From contig JAPJBO010000127.1 in the NCBI GenBank assembly GCA_030068145.1, positions 186,001 to 250,000 on the forward strand: a DNA stretch of 64,000 nucleotides, given 5' to 3'. Origin of the DNA: Diplonema papillatum. Its lineage: Eukaryota > Euglenozoa > Diplonemea > Diplonemida > Diplonemidae. Made by a program: the position numbers and the translations under genes. This document shows positions 9,497-19,891 of the stretch, piece after piece. Position 1 is the first letter of the stretch. Each line of letters opens with the position of its first letter. The notes under the pieces were generated by a model, which saw only the letters and a program-made list of their open reading frames with translations, made no database searches and was not told the DNA's origin.

Positions 9497-12400
9497 ATGA
9501 TGCGCGCCGCGAGCCAAGCCGGCCTGCTGGTGCTGTCGGTCGCCGTCGCGTGGCTGGTATCGGACCCGCACCTGGCGATGGAAACGGTCGTCGGCTGCTT
9601 CAACGACGATGCAGACGGCGAGTGCGCCTTCTCCGACGACTACAAGACGGCCCGGCACAAGTTCCGACAGGCGGTGTCTCAGATACCGGGAATGGTCCAC
9701 GAAAGCCACGCAGTCATCGAGGGGAGCGACTACACAGTATGCGTTTTCTTTGTTGCAGGCTGGCTCGCCACTTTCAACCCGGGAAGATCCCGTTGGACCT
9801 CTTCAAGGAGCGGGGGCTGGCTGGCCGCTGTCGCCTGGTGGGTTTGGCGGCGGGCGTAAGCGTTTCAACAAAAAAGACCCACTTTGTAGTTGTATTGTTT
9901 TCTCCCCCTCTAGCCTCCTTCGAAATGAGCACAAAGCAGTCCCTCGAGTATTTCCGATTTATCTCAAGCGGCTAATCGTCTCGCAGGATACCTGCGCCGG
10001 TGCGTACAATTCTTAAGCAGTAAACAAGGTGAACCTCCGGCTCACAAGTCAAACGGAGACTATGGTGATACCCGCCCATCAAGAGAACACATTTTTGCAG
10101 ATTGACTTACCGAAAACGCTCCTCCGCCGCGCCCGAAGACGGCGGGGACTTGGTATCCACTTCAGCGGCACGCAAAGGCGTGGAAGGAAGTTCGCGGGCA
10201 GCGCCGTGCAGACCGCGACGCTGCCGGAGTCCCGAGACCCGGCGAAGCTGCCGCGAGGAAGGGCACCTCGGTTCAATTCGTGCACGCGCTGAACCCGTTC
10301 GGGATGGCGCACATCCGCAGGTTCAACGAGCACAACATCGACTTGAACCGCAACGCAATGTAAAAAACCCCAGCCTGCAAACGATCAAAGGAGGTAAATG
10401 TGCTGTAGCCCACACGAAACACAGGTAAATCTGGGTTCAGTGGCGGGCGTAAGCGTTCAATAAAACAGGGGTGCTTATACAAAACAAAAGAGGTTGACCC
10501 ACCAAGCTGAACCTTCCAACCAAAATCGTGGAGAGCCTTTAAATCCCGGAATCTCAGGGCCACATTCACTGTTAATGTGACCATTGTGTTGGTCAAGCGC
10601 GAAAATGTACGTAACTGCAAAGACCACCGAACTGCACTGGCACCAGTCATACCCACCATCCTTTTTGCAGATTGACTTCGCTTACCTGAAAAGCTCCTCC
10701 GCCGCGCCCGAAGACGGCGGGGACTTGGTATCCACTTCAGCGGCACGCAAGGCGTGGAAGGAAGTTCGCTGGGGCGTAGGAGTGAACCCGTGTGGGTGTA
10801 GCTCGCGACTAGTCGCAAACCCGAATTTCGGAGGTAAGCGGGAGCACTGGCTTATACAAAACAAAAAGGTTGGCCCACCAAGCTGAACCTTCCGAACCAA
10901 AATCGTGGAGAGCTTTTAAATCCCGGAATCTCAGGGCCACATTCACTGTGAATGTGACCATTGTGTCGGTCAAGCGCGAAAATGTACGTACCGAAATGCA
11001 CTGGCACCAGCCACTCCCACCATCCTTTTTGCAGATCGACTTCGCTTACCTGAAAAGCGCCTCCGCCGCGCCCGAAGACGGCGGGGACTTGGTCGTCCAC
11101 TTCAGCGGCACGCACGGCGTGGAAGGGTTCGCGGGCAGCGCCGTGCAGACCGCGACGCTGCGGGAGTGGCCGGCCAAGCTGCCGAGGAAGGGCACCTCGG
11201 TCCTCTTCGTGCACGCGCTGAACCCGTTCGGGATGGCGCACAACCGCAGGTTCAACGAGCACAACGTCGACTTGAACCGCAACGCAATGTAAAAAAAAAG
11301 TCGCGTACCCAAGGCGGGCGTTTAGCGTTCAACAAAGCAGGGGTGCTTATCCAAAACAAAAAGGTTGACCCACCAAGCTGAACCTTACGAACCAAAATCG
11401 TGGAGAGCTTTTAAATCCCGGAATCTCAGGGCCACATTCACTGTGAATGTGACCATCGTGTCGGTCAAGCGCGAAAATGTACGTACCGAAATGCACTGGC
11501 ACCAGTCACACCCACCATCCTTTTTGCAGATCGACTTCGCTTACCTGAAAAGCGCCTCCGCCGCGCCCGAAGACGGCGGGGACTTGGTCGTCCACTTCAG
11601 CGGCACGCACGGCGTGGAAGGGTTCGCGGGCAGCGCCGTGCAGACCGCGACGCTGCGGGAGTGGGCCCGAGACCCGGCGAAGCTGCCGAGGAAGGGCACC
11701 TCGGTCCTCTTCGTGCACGCGCTGAACCCGTTCGGGATGGCGCACAACCGCAGGTTCAACGAGCACAACGTCGACTTGAACCGCAACGCGGTCTACGACC
11801 CTGAGGCGCGGAAGGCGCTTGTCGAACGTGAGGACGTCGCTGGGTACTTTCAGTTCGACCAGCTGCTTAACCCTTCCCGGCCGCCGACTGTCATCGACTC
11901 CGCGCTCTTCTTCTACAAAATCGTGAAGAACATCCTCGCCCACGGCCTTCCCGCCTTGAAGCGGGCCCTGGTCACCGGGCAGTACACGAAGCCGTCGAGC
12001 ATTTTTTACGGCGGAGCCACGCTCCAGCCTTCGTACGTGATCCTCCAGCAGTTCTTCGAAGCGCACCGCCTCACGAAGGCGACGGGGAAGGCCGTGCACA
12101 TCGACGTCCACACGGGTCTCGGCCCGTCTGGTGTGGACACCATGTTGGTGGCGTCCGACCGGGAGCTGCGGTACGTGGAGAGAGTGTTCCCGTGGGACGC
12201 GGCAGAGTACCCGCAGACGAAGGTGGAGTCGACCGACGGCGGCGTGAAGAGCCAGCAGGCAGGCATCGGGTACGACTTAGCGAAAGGCATGTCCGGGGAG
12301 GCCATCGAATACCTGCTGCCGGAGGCGCAGGTCGCGGCGACGATCTGCCAGGAATTCGGCACCCTGCACATGGTCCTCGTCGGCCGCGCGCTGATGCTCG

Positions 12401-12552
12401 AAAACATGGCCTTCCAGCACGACAAAAGGCACCAGCCGTACTGGGCGACGTACACCCGCGACGCCTTCTACGTCCGCACGTCCCACTGGAGAAACAGCGT
12501 CCTCGAGCGAGGCATTGAACTTCTCAGCCAAGCCGTCTCAGCGGAGCTGTGA
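9497..12552 (+). CDS. DUF2817 (M14-like zinc carboxypeptidase superfamily) protein
   Basis: Exons 9497-9736 and 11530-12552 join in phase 0 to give 420 aa. The N terminus (residues about 7-22) is a hydrophobic signal peptide or anchor. The junction restores the family pattern of an N-terminal FSDDYKTARHKF segment leading to HFSGTHGVEGFAGSAVQ. Expected metal and catalytic residues are present: His and Glu of GTHGVE (about residues 107-110), the NPFGMAHNRRFN and VDLNRN motifs, His of HIDVHTGLG (about 270), and Glu of CQEFGT (about 353). The family is predicted to hydrolyse peptide or related amide bonds; the substrate is unknown. A secreted or membrane location is inferred. The 1.8-kb intron holds three partial copies of exon 2 and a stray coiled-coil exon. 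Confidence 0.85.
9846..10070 (+). pseudogene. R1 3' half plus decayed copy of a coiled-coil exon
   Basis: R1 from GGCGGGCGTAAGCG to CTCGAGTATTTCC (9846-9955) is followed by TCTCAAGCGGCTAATCGTC, a CAG, and a shortened copy of the 51-bp exon 4226-4276, then GTGAACCTCCGGCTC. The block matches 4120-4305 of the coiled-coil gene intron by intron and exon, so intron, exon and flank moved together into the DUF2817 intron. Confidence 0.8.
10101..11290 (+). pseudogene. Three partial tandem copies of DUF2817 exon 2
   Basis: Copies at 10101-10361, about 10671-10775 and 11035-11290 reproduce the first part of exon 2, each behind the same CATCCTTTTTGCAG-type acceptor or a close relative. The 11035 copy keeps an open frame through NVDLNRNA. 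The first and third stop matching at CGCAACGCAATGTAAAA, where the functional exon continues CGCAACGCGGTCTAC. Between copies lie R1-derived pieces ending in GGTGCTTATACAAAAC or a variant, then a shared CCACCAAGCTGAACCTT segment. Confidence 0.85.
10376..10480 (+). repeat. R1 fragment with inverted end
   Basis: The middle of R1 (GATCAAAGGAGGTAAATGTG to GTGGCGGGCGTAAGCG) is followed by GGGGTGCTTATACAAAAC, the complement of the R1 start TTTTGTATAAGCACC. Similar ends lie at about 10848-10863 and 11338-11356. Confidence 0.75.
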
Positions 12553-13275
12553 AGACCCCCACTACGACGCAGTACTACGTACACCCACATCGATCCCACA
12601 ACGTTGGTCAGAATAGCCACAACACAATCTTTCCACAACGTATCCCGGCTATTCTGGCTAGACTCTTTTTCGCGGTAACGATGCATTGTAAACACGAAAG
12701 AGAACGCTGGCAGCGCGTTCGGAAGAATTAGCCTACGGATCATCAACAATCGCTAACAGGCTAATCCTCCCCCGGCACGTACAAACAAACACACGCCTGT
12801 TCTTTTTCCTCCGCGACCCAGAGAAAACCTGGGGTCCGATGTGACGGAATTGCTGTCAACCAGGGGCATCGAGTGTTGCCCATTTTTTTCTAGGCCACAA
12901 AGGAAAACGATTAACAAATTCTGGCCGCAACAGCCACAATTACATTGTGGGTAAATGTTGTGTCTATTCTGACCGCGTTGTGGAAAAGTTGTGGGCGCAC
13001 CGTAGGCGTCTTGGACTGGTAACGCGTGAGCGGATCACCTTGATCCTATATTGTTTCCGAGAGCGCGATGGCGTGTTACATCTTTTCTCGCTGTTGCGTC
13101 CTCTTTACAATAATAAACACGTAGATCCCAAAAACAAGTGACACGCGTGTATACTGGGACACCCCCCGTACCCCGTCTTACCACCTCCCGGCGGTGCATT
13201 GCCTGTGCTTTGCAGCATTGGAAGCCCGCGCCGTGGCAACCGAGTCCGTGACTACAGGTGTGCCGCTGACGATAT
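12553..13275. other. No gene recognised
   Basis: The segment after the DUF2817 stop has several short ACAACGTT/CCACAA stretches. A GATGCATTGTAAACACGAAAGAGAACGC-like piece at about 12680-12725 resembles the tail of the tandem repeat at 24145-24185. Nothing else stands out. Confidence 0.5.
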
Positions 13276-13338
13276 AGCATGGAGTTGCAAGGCGTCGATT
13301 CCCTTGGTTCGAATCGACGCCCCTTGCAACTCCATGCT
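13276..13338. repeat. Near-perfect foldback with B-box-like loop
   Basis: Arms 13276-13301 and 13311-13338 (beginning AGCATGGAGTTGCAAGG) are complementary except for a 2-nt bulge. The 9-nt loop CCTTGGTTC and the next bases form GGTTCGAATC, which resembles a pol III B box or tRNA T loop. No cloverleaf could be drawn. Confidence 0.85.
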
Positions 13339-13724
13339 TGTAGGTATCTTGAGGACCCGAGGAGGTGTAATCGAAACGAAGTTCCTGGTGGTTCTCTTTC
13401 GAGTTTCGTCGTCTCATTACGCGGGATCAATAGGGACTGCCGGGGCCGTACGTACTCCCATCAAACGTGAAGTCCAGATCGCAGGAAAACGAAATTCACT
13501 AGGCAGAGCCTCGCTCCCGTTGATCCCTGGAACTATCTGGAAACGTTCCTTTTCGGAATGAATCCGATATCTAGTCAAAAGAAGAGTTCGTCGCTTGCTC
13601 AACCGCGACTGATACAAAACGTTGTCCGACGGGCTCGCATTTCGGCCCTGGTAGCAAGTTTAGCCTGTGATGGCAAGTTCGGCGCCAGGGGACTTTCCCA
13701 CCGTAGGGCAATTAATGCTGTCAG

Positions 13725-14350
13725 CGTACGGCCGTACGTACGCGTACGCGTACGTCGACTTTTTTTTTGTATAAGCACCTGCTTTGTAGGAAATACTTGA
13801 GGAGGCTGCCAGTTGCAAAAGATCAAAGGAGGTAAATGTGCTGTAGCCCACACGAAACACAGGTGAATCTGGGTTCAGTGGCGGGCGTAAGCGTTCAACA
13901 AACGCGTACGCGTACGCACGTATACGTAGTCACCGGCAGTACTCAACCAAGTGGGTACGGGAGTAAACGTATACCCAACAGGAAGAAACATGCTCGCAAA
14001 GCCAGCTCCAAAGCCGGCCGCAAAGCTAGCTCCAAAAACAGCAAAGAGGCCCAAGAACGAGCGGGGTCACTCGTGGAAGACCTGGGGAAGGGTATGAAGG
14101 AAGTCAGGTGCAAGTTCTGCAGTGTGGTGGTAACATTTAGGGAGCGAGAAGTCAGTACTTCAGAAGCTGGCTGGCAACCGCCTTGTCGGGCTAGTCTCAT
14201 TGATGACGAGGAGTGAACTTCCTCGTGGGGGGTTTCTTGGTTCTTGCTCGGGAAACACAGGGTAGCAACGTCAGCAGGTACGTACGTACGCGTACGCGTA
14301 CGCGTACGCGTACGCCGATTTTCGAGAAACTGGTGCGTACGCGTACGCAG
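13725..14350 (+). repeat. R1 5' half amid TACGCG microsatellites
   Basis: R1 from TTTTTTGTATAAGCACC to GCGTTCAACAAA (about 13762-13902) is bordered on both sides by (TACGCG)n-like runs (13728-13754, 13900-13925), with more at 14278-14350. The R1 3' half is missing. Frames at 13975-14215 include EVRCKFCSVVV, faintly like a BED zinc finger, but the evidence is too weak to call a gene. Confidence 0.6.
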
Positions 14351-14387
14351 CCACCTCAGTCCGTTTCCCGTGGTTACCCACATGCGG

Positions 14388-14485
14388 CGAGATACTGAGA
14401 AACTCCGCAAAAAACGCAAATTTCGGGCACATTGGACCCAGAAACGCAACAATCCTCGAAAACGATCATCGACCGGAAAAGGCGG
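14388..14485 (-). repeat. SINE-like body, reverse orientation
   Basis: Read on the minus strand it contains CTTTTCCGGTCGA, ATGTGCCCGAAATTTGCG and TTTTTTGCGGAGTTTCTCAG, matching the plus-strand body at 39519-39620 that follows a tRNA-like head. This copy has no tRNA-like head. Confidence 0.75.
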
Positions 14486-16160
14486 ACTGTTCAGCTTTCA
14501 CAGCGGCTTGCGAAGGCGGCTCGAATTCGCGGCGGGCATTCCGGAGCCCAGCGAAGCCCGAAGGCACGCCGCGCCTGGTGAGCCTGCAGCAGGATCATAC
14601 CCAAACATTTTGAGGTGATCATTGAGAAGGTGTTTCCACCGCATTTTGAGGTGTCCCCATCTGTTTCCACCTCATTTTGAGGTGTCCCCATCAATGAGAA
14701 GGTTCTCCCACCGCGAGAGGACATGAGGGGAACTTTGATGAAACTCTGACAGTTGAAAACTCTCCAGACCGGACTTCAGGTAGCCTGAAGCACCAGCTCG
14801 CTCTATCATCTTCTTTCCCCAACAATCACACGCCGCTCTCGTCGAGGGTAGACGGCGTCTGACGGCAGCTGTACTGTCTCATAAACAAAAAGGTTCCGGA
14901 AAACTTTAACGAAAGCGGAAGATCAGCAAGCACACGAGAGGTGAGTCCGATTCCCGGCTGCCACTACCCTCAAGCACATCAACATCATCAAGAAAAAAAA
15001 GAGTATGGCGTCTGTCGCTTTTCTTCTGGAAGATGTACGGAAGGCAGAACTAGTAGCCAGACCGAAGTTATTTCCAGGCCCTCTGACTCGATCTCAGACG
15101 ACAGGCAGCAGACTGCGACTGGCTTGACTTTGGTCTGGCTTCTGTTAGACTCCGTCTGACGTGTGTATGACGTCTGTCTGATTTTAGTCTGGCTGAGACG
15201 GCAGTCATGCTGCTGGCGAAAGGTGAGGCCGGACCGTGGTCTGACTTTTGTTTGACCTTTTTTTATTGGCCTTTCGTTCGAATTGCTTTCGGACCCCAAT
15301 TCAAGCCTGGCTTTTAGCCCGCTTTTCGTCTGCGGTCTTTCTGACTTTCGTCTCGCTGAGATGGCACTCCTGGCGACGAGCGAGGCCTGCCTTTGGTCCG
15401 ATTTTGGCCCGACTCTTCTTCGGCTTCCGTTCGACTCACGTTCCGCAGATAGGGGACGACCTCGCCTGGTTCGCACTAAACCCCAAGTACTTCACACAGT
15501 AAAAGCGGCATTTGTACCAAAAAGTGATTTCTTTTTCTTGATACTCTTCGCCGGCAGTCCTCGATAGTCTCCTTACTAACTTAACCGATGAAAGGCGGGG
15601 AGGATAGGTGGAAGGAGGAAATTATGCGCCGAGAAAGCATGCTACCCTCAAGCGCACAGACTGACAACTAGCATGAGGTCTAACACCCGGCCCATCCACA
15701 GTACGGACTAGGTGGATAGGTACTACTGCTCGGGGCCTCTGGCTACCAGTAAGATATCTTATTCTAATTATCGTTTCTTGCCAAACATGCAATGTAGCAG
15801 GAAACGAGAACGCAGCCATCACGGCGGTCCCTTTGGCCCTGTACCATGAAACAAACATGCAAAAACGTTCAACAAAATCCCTCATCATTTTCCGGTCTCA
15901 ACCGTGGTTTGGCCAGTGATGCGTCTTATTTCTAATTCTACGAGCATCAGGACAGCAGCACAGTACGTAGAGCTAAACTCGAGCATGTTCTTTCCTCACA
16001 CACACTACACACCTGTGGATGACGACGAGCGACATTGAACGCTGGGCCTCGCGAGTTTCTTATCTTTGTGGTGGCAGCGTCATTATAAGTGACTTGACAC
16101 CGATACCCCCCCCGATGTGGCTTGGCATTTGCTGTCCGCCCAATCCCCGGAGGTTTCTCA
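14486..16160. other. Gene-free repeat region
   Basis: About 14610-14700 has two to three copies of ATTTTGAGGTGTCCCCAT. About 15080-15440 is a degenerate tandem of GTCTGACTTT/GTCTGGCTT-type words about 20-40 bp apart. About 15775-15935 is a 160-bp repeat (CAAACATGCAATG, CCCTGTACCA, CTCATCATTTTCCGG, CGTCTTATTTCT) that recurs nested inside R1 at 16779-16948. No exon was recognised. Confidence 0.5.
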
Positions 16161-16386
16161 TTTTTGTATTGTATAAGCACCTGCTTTTGAAGGAAATACT
16201 TGAGGAGGCTGCCAGCTGCAAAATCTCGAAGAGAGGTAAATGCGCAGTAGCCCACATGAAACACAGGTAAATCTGGATGGGTCAGTGGCGGGCTCAAGCG
16301 TCCAACAAAAAAGTTGTTGTGTGTTGTTTCTCCCCCATCCAGCCCCCGTCGAAAGAAGCACAAGGCAGCCCCCCTCAAGTATTCTT
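16161..16386 (+). repeat. R1 element
   Basis: A nearly full copy from GTATAAGCACCTGC to CCCCTCAAGTATTC. Its 3' part belongs to a longer duplicated block: about 16300-16520 matches 35345-35570 with very few differences, including GATCGAAGATCTTGG and CACTAGAGTGAGTCAATC. Confidence 0.85.
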
Positions 16387-16604
16387 GTCGTATATGATCG
16401 AAGATCTTGGAAAGTTAATAATTCCGAGACTGGCAAATGAAAGAGGCTGGTTTTCATAAGGCAAGAACGCTAATCACTAGAGTGAGTCAATCACATTCTG
16501 AATCGGAGCAGCACTCCGCTCAAGTGCCGTCGCTAACTAAGCTGGCATGACCTCGCCTCGAATCTCCCGAGTTCGTGGCGTGCACACATGGCCTTTCTAC
16601 GTTT

Positions 16605-17006
16605 TTTTTTTTGTATAAGCACCTGCTTTGTAGGAAATGCTTGAGGAGACTGCCAGTTGCGATAGACCAAAGGAGGTAAATGTGCTGTAGCCCACACGAA
16701 CCACAGGTAAATTTGGGTTTAGTGGCGGGCGTAAGCGTTCGAAAAAAAAGACCTACTTTGTAGTTGTATTGTCTTTTACCAAACGTGCAATGTTAGAGGA
16801 AATAAGAACGCGTCTCAGGCCTTCCACGGCGTTTCCTTGCGCCCTGTACCAAGAAACAAACGTGCAGGGCAAAGCGTTCAACGAAAAACAATTCCCTCCC
16901 CTCATCATTTTCCGGTTTCAACCGTGGTTAGCCAGTGACGCGTCTTATTTCTCCCCCTCTAGCCTCCTTCGAAATGGGCACAAGGCAGTCCCTAGAGTAT
17001 TTTCGG
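16605..17006 (+). repeat. R1 interrupted by a second element
   Basis: The R1 5' part runs to GTAGTTGTATTGTC at about 16772, and its 3' part resumes TCTCCCCCTCTAGCCTCC at about 16950. The roughly 170 bp between match the repeat at 15775-15935, showing nested insertion. Confidence 0.8.
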
Positions 17007-17008
17007 GG

Positions 17009-17330
17009 TATTGACAAGGAGCTTCACCAGGCAATGGGCATGCCGACGAGTGCCGCACCTTGCAATTTGGGCTCTTGCTGGCCCCTGTGACCGAGTGAAC
17101 GGATGCCTTTCTCACCGTTCGGATACGGGATGTGCCACGCTCGCTTGCGCCAGGCGCGTGCAATGGGTTTGTGTCACAGCCGTTGGGTGGTATTGACAAG
17201 GAGCTTCACCGGGAAATCGGCATGCCGACGAGTACCGCACTTTGTAATTCGGGCTCTTGCTGGCCCCTGTGACCGAGTGAACGGATGCCTTTCTCACGGT
17301 TCAGATACGGGATGTGCCACGGCTTGCGAA
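17009..17330 (+). repeat. Two tandem copies of a roughly 180-bp unit
   Basis: GTATTGACAAGGAGCTTCAC begins at 17009 and again at 17190. Both units contain GGCATGCCGACGAGT, CTGGCCCCTGTGACCGAG and CGGATGCCTTTCTCAC. The second is shorter. No function recognised. Confidence 0.85.
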
Positions 17331-18700
17331 TTTGCGTACTTTGCAGAACATCGCGACCTTTTCAGGGTCTAGTTGTCTAAAAACACTACCCCTATTTGAT
17401 CCTGCTACTGTTCAGCTCCCCGGAACTTCTTTTGCCGCCAGGTGTTACTATTCGACCCTGCCCCCCCCCTTTACCACGGAGAAAGCCTCAGGAGAAGGAA
17501 AACCACGGTGCACACAACGAGGAGAAAAGGGAAGTTTCCTCTCCCCCTCGAGCCTCCTTCGAAGTAAGCACAAGGCATCCCCCTGGCCTCAGTGGTGCAA
17601 AGACCACGCGCTCTTCAAACCCAAGAAACATTTTTCCCCCCCGAGTTTTTCTTTAGTCGTATAAGACCGCAGATCTTAGAAGATTAATCCATCCGACGAA
17701 TACCTTACACTTGCACAAGGTTAATAACCCCGTCGCTATCCCGAAACCATCATAACTACGCGCCTCGCTTGCAGCCAAGACCGCAAACGCACATCCTGTG
17801 AACACTCAAAAGAAACGTTGGCGGCGCTTTTTCGTTCTTTCTTAGTACATCTGTACTGACGGGTACATTTCTTGTCGGTACTAAAGACTTGTAGTTGGCA
17901 GCGAGCTGCATGAAACAAACTAACGCAAGTGGCCGTGACTTCGGAGAATACAGTCTGCCTGCCCAACACGCAGTCATGTCACCAAGAAGTATCCCGCACA
18001 CTTTACGTCAGCGAACACAAAAGGCGCAGACAGACCAGTAAGCAGAATTCTGGAAGGATGCAGCTTTTCCAGTTCGGGTTGGCTTTCACAGTAATATGGA
18101 GGTAGGAGGGTCGGGGAGCGAAGGATGGCGGCCGTGTCTTCCAAGCGTTGTAGAACGCGTAATATATTCGGAATGACCCCTTGCTTGACCAAGTCCCGTG
18201 CCAGCACGATGCAGTCAGGCTCCTCTTCAACAAGTGCAGGGTCAGCTAACTCTTGGACGCTGTGCGACCTGACACAAAGATAGGCTGGCGACCTTTGGTA
18301 CTTTAGGATCCGATTTCACCGACCAGAGGCAGCTCTGGTGCTGCGATGGGCACCGGTCACAATAGTTTGTTTGCGTTTATTCTTCGTTTTTTCTCACGAA
18401 CGGGGGGCGTCGGTCCGGCTTTAGGCTACCCACATCGTGGTTAGCGCAAACTTATGAGGTTATATACGATTCTCTGCAGCATAGCATACGTTCAGAACAT
18501 TTCCGGAGTTGGGGCTTGCATACACAATAACGAACGATCAGCATCAACTGACCAAACGGTGGTGAAGATGATAGGCAAATGTTTCAAAAAAGAGCGTTTT
18601 ACCACCTTGCGCGGTGTCACGGGATGCTTGGCAGCAGCTGCTAAACATCCCGTGACCAAAAACCCGTTTTCACATTTCTTATTCTTTGCGTGTACAGGGT
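17331..18700. other. No confident gene; one weak minus-strand frame
   Basis: About 17540-17590 is an R1 3' fragment. About 17650-17715 is a TATAAGACCGCAGATCTTAG family member. About 17875-17930 (TACTAAAGACTTGTAGTTGG) resembles 38185-38235. On the minus strand 18265-17974 an open frame contains LARDLVKQGVIPNILRVLQR and LLPPYYCESQPELEKLHPSR, protein-like in composition but of no family I recognise. About 18600-18690 holds a GGTGTCACGGG hairpin and an AAACCCGTTTTCACA repeat. Confidence 0.35.
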
Positions 18701-18705
18701 ATCCA

Positions 18706-19120
18706 CCTCTCGCCTAAGCCGGGTTGTACCCACCGCCCACGCTTTGCGGCTGGACGGAAGACCGAGTGGAGCTGGAAACAATTTGCGCCCGTAACAGCTG
18801 GAACGATGCCGTGCCTGAATATCCGCACGACGTATCCTTGTTCAGTGGGAGTTGAGATTCTCCGTCAAGGTGCTAGCCGCCGCCATAGAGCGGGCTATTG
18901 CCAAAAGGAGGAGAGCCCGCGAAACAACGTGTCAACACACGGCCAGTCAGAACGCCCCCGGCTGCGCCACCATCGGTGCAACAATCATCTTTGGCTGGGC
19001 CGCGGCTCGCTCCGCGCCCACGGCGCAACGACTTACGCCCGACGTAGTAGTACGGGATAGTCGACCGGATACTCCTCGGAGAGATGGTCCCTGCACTCTA
19101 ACTCGTCTCTCACTAACTAA
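18706..19120 (+). repeat. Roughly 420-bp repeat with SSU-like start, copy 1
   Basis: It is colinear with 45012-45465 (shared ATTTGCGCCCGTA, GTGTCAACACACG and TACTCC-CGGAG ends). The start GGGTTGTACCCACCGCCC is a one-base variant of the SSU rRNA 3' sequence found exactly in copy 2. The remainder does not resemble rRNA. The open frame differs between copies, so it is probably not coding. Confidence 0.7.
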
Positions 19121-19454
19121 AAATAACGCTAAAAATGGGGAACCTGGAGCTCCTTGTAAAAGGCTCCTGCGGGATCTAGCGACTGCGCTGAAACGCATGC
19201 CACACTATTGTTGACGTCGCAACTGATGGCAAGCGTGGCGAAAAAAGAAAAAGAACTGGCCTTTTCGGGCACGAGCGGACATCCCCGCATGCGCTGCGGG
19301 GCTTTCAACAAAAACAACGCCAAAAAGAAAAGAAAAAAATGGAAACAAGATAAAAACGTAAAGACGCTTCCGGGTTTGCGGCTTTTGTTGCGTTTGTATC
19401 CTTTTTTTCTGAGCTGTGTGTCTTCTCCCTGCGCGTTGCAAGGCGAAGGTTTCT

Positions 19455-19718
19455 CCCTCGGGAACGGTCAGCGCCGTAGCAATGACCACGAGAACACATA
19501 CAGGTGGGTAGGGAGAGGACCTGGGACTGCTAAGGCGTGACTACCATACCCTTTGACTTGTTTTATGTACGCTCGCTCTCTCTCTCGGGAAAGGTCAGCG
19601 CCGTAGCAATGACCACGAACACATGCAGGTGGGTAGGGAGAGGACCTGGGACTGCTAAGGCGAGACTGCCGCCTTACTGCTCTCGGACTACCATACCCTT
19701 TGACTTGTTTTGATGTGT

Positions 19719-19720
<2 letters not shown>
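19455..19720 (+). repeat. Tandem GGGAAAGGTCAGCGCCGTAGC repeat unit
   Basis: Units with GGTCAGCGCCGTAGCAATG, GAACACATACAGGTGGGTAG and CCTGGGACTGCTAAGG occur at about 19465-19545 and 19585-19665, with a CCTTTGACTTGTTTTGATG flank. A single relative is at 35235-35345, which carries complementary TGTGTTCTCG and CGAGAACACA. Confidence 0.75.
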
Positions 19721-19763
<43 letters not shown>

Positions 19764-19764
19764 A
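19720..19764 (+). repeat. (CT)n microsatellite upstream of the polycystin start codon
   Basis: A near-uninterrupted CT run ends about 130 bp before the proposed ATG. It could be part of a promoter or 5' UTR, but the sequence alone does not show this. Confidence 0.9.
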
Positions 19765-19891
19765 TACACCGCAAAGCACCCGCAACGCAGGAAGGTCACA
19801 AGACACCAATCGCACCCCTTCGGGGTCATTCGGGCATACACTCAAAAAAGAAAACGACACGCCGAACCATCCAAGGCGAGGCGTGCCCACG

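Noticed and set aside
13836-14216. BED zinc-finger transposase start
   Set aside because: Only EVRCKFCSVVV resembles the finger. No His ligands or downstream transposase domain were seen.
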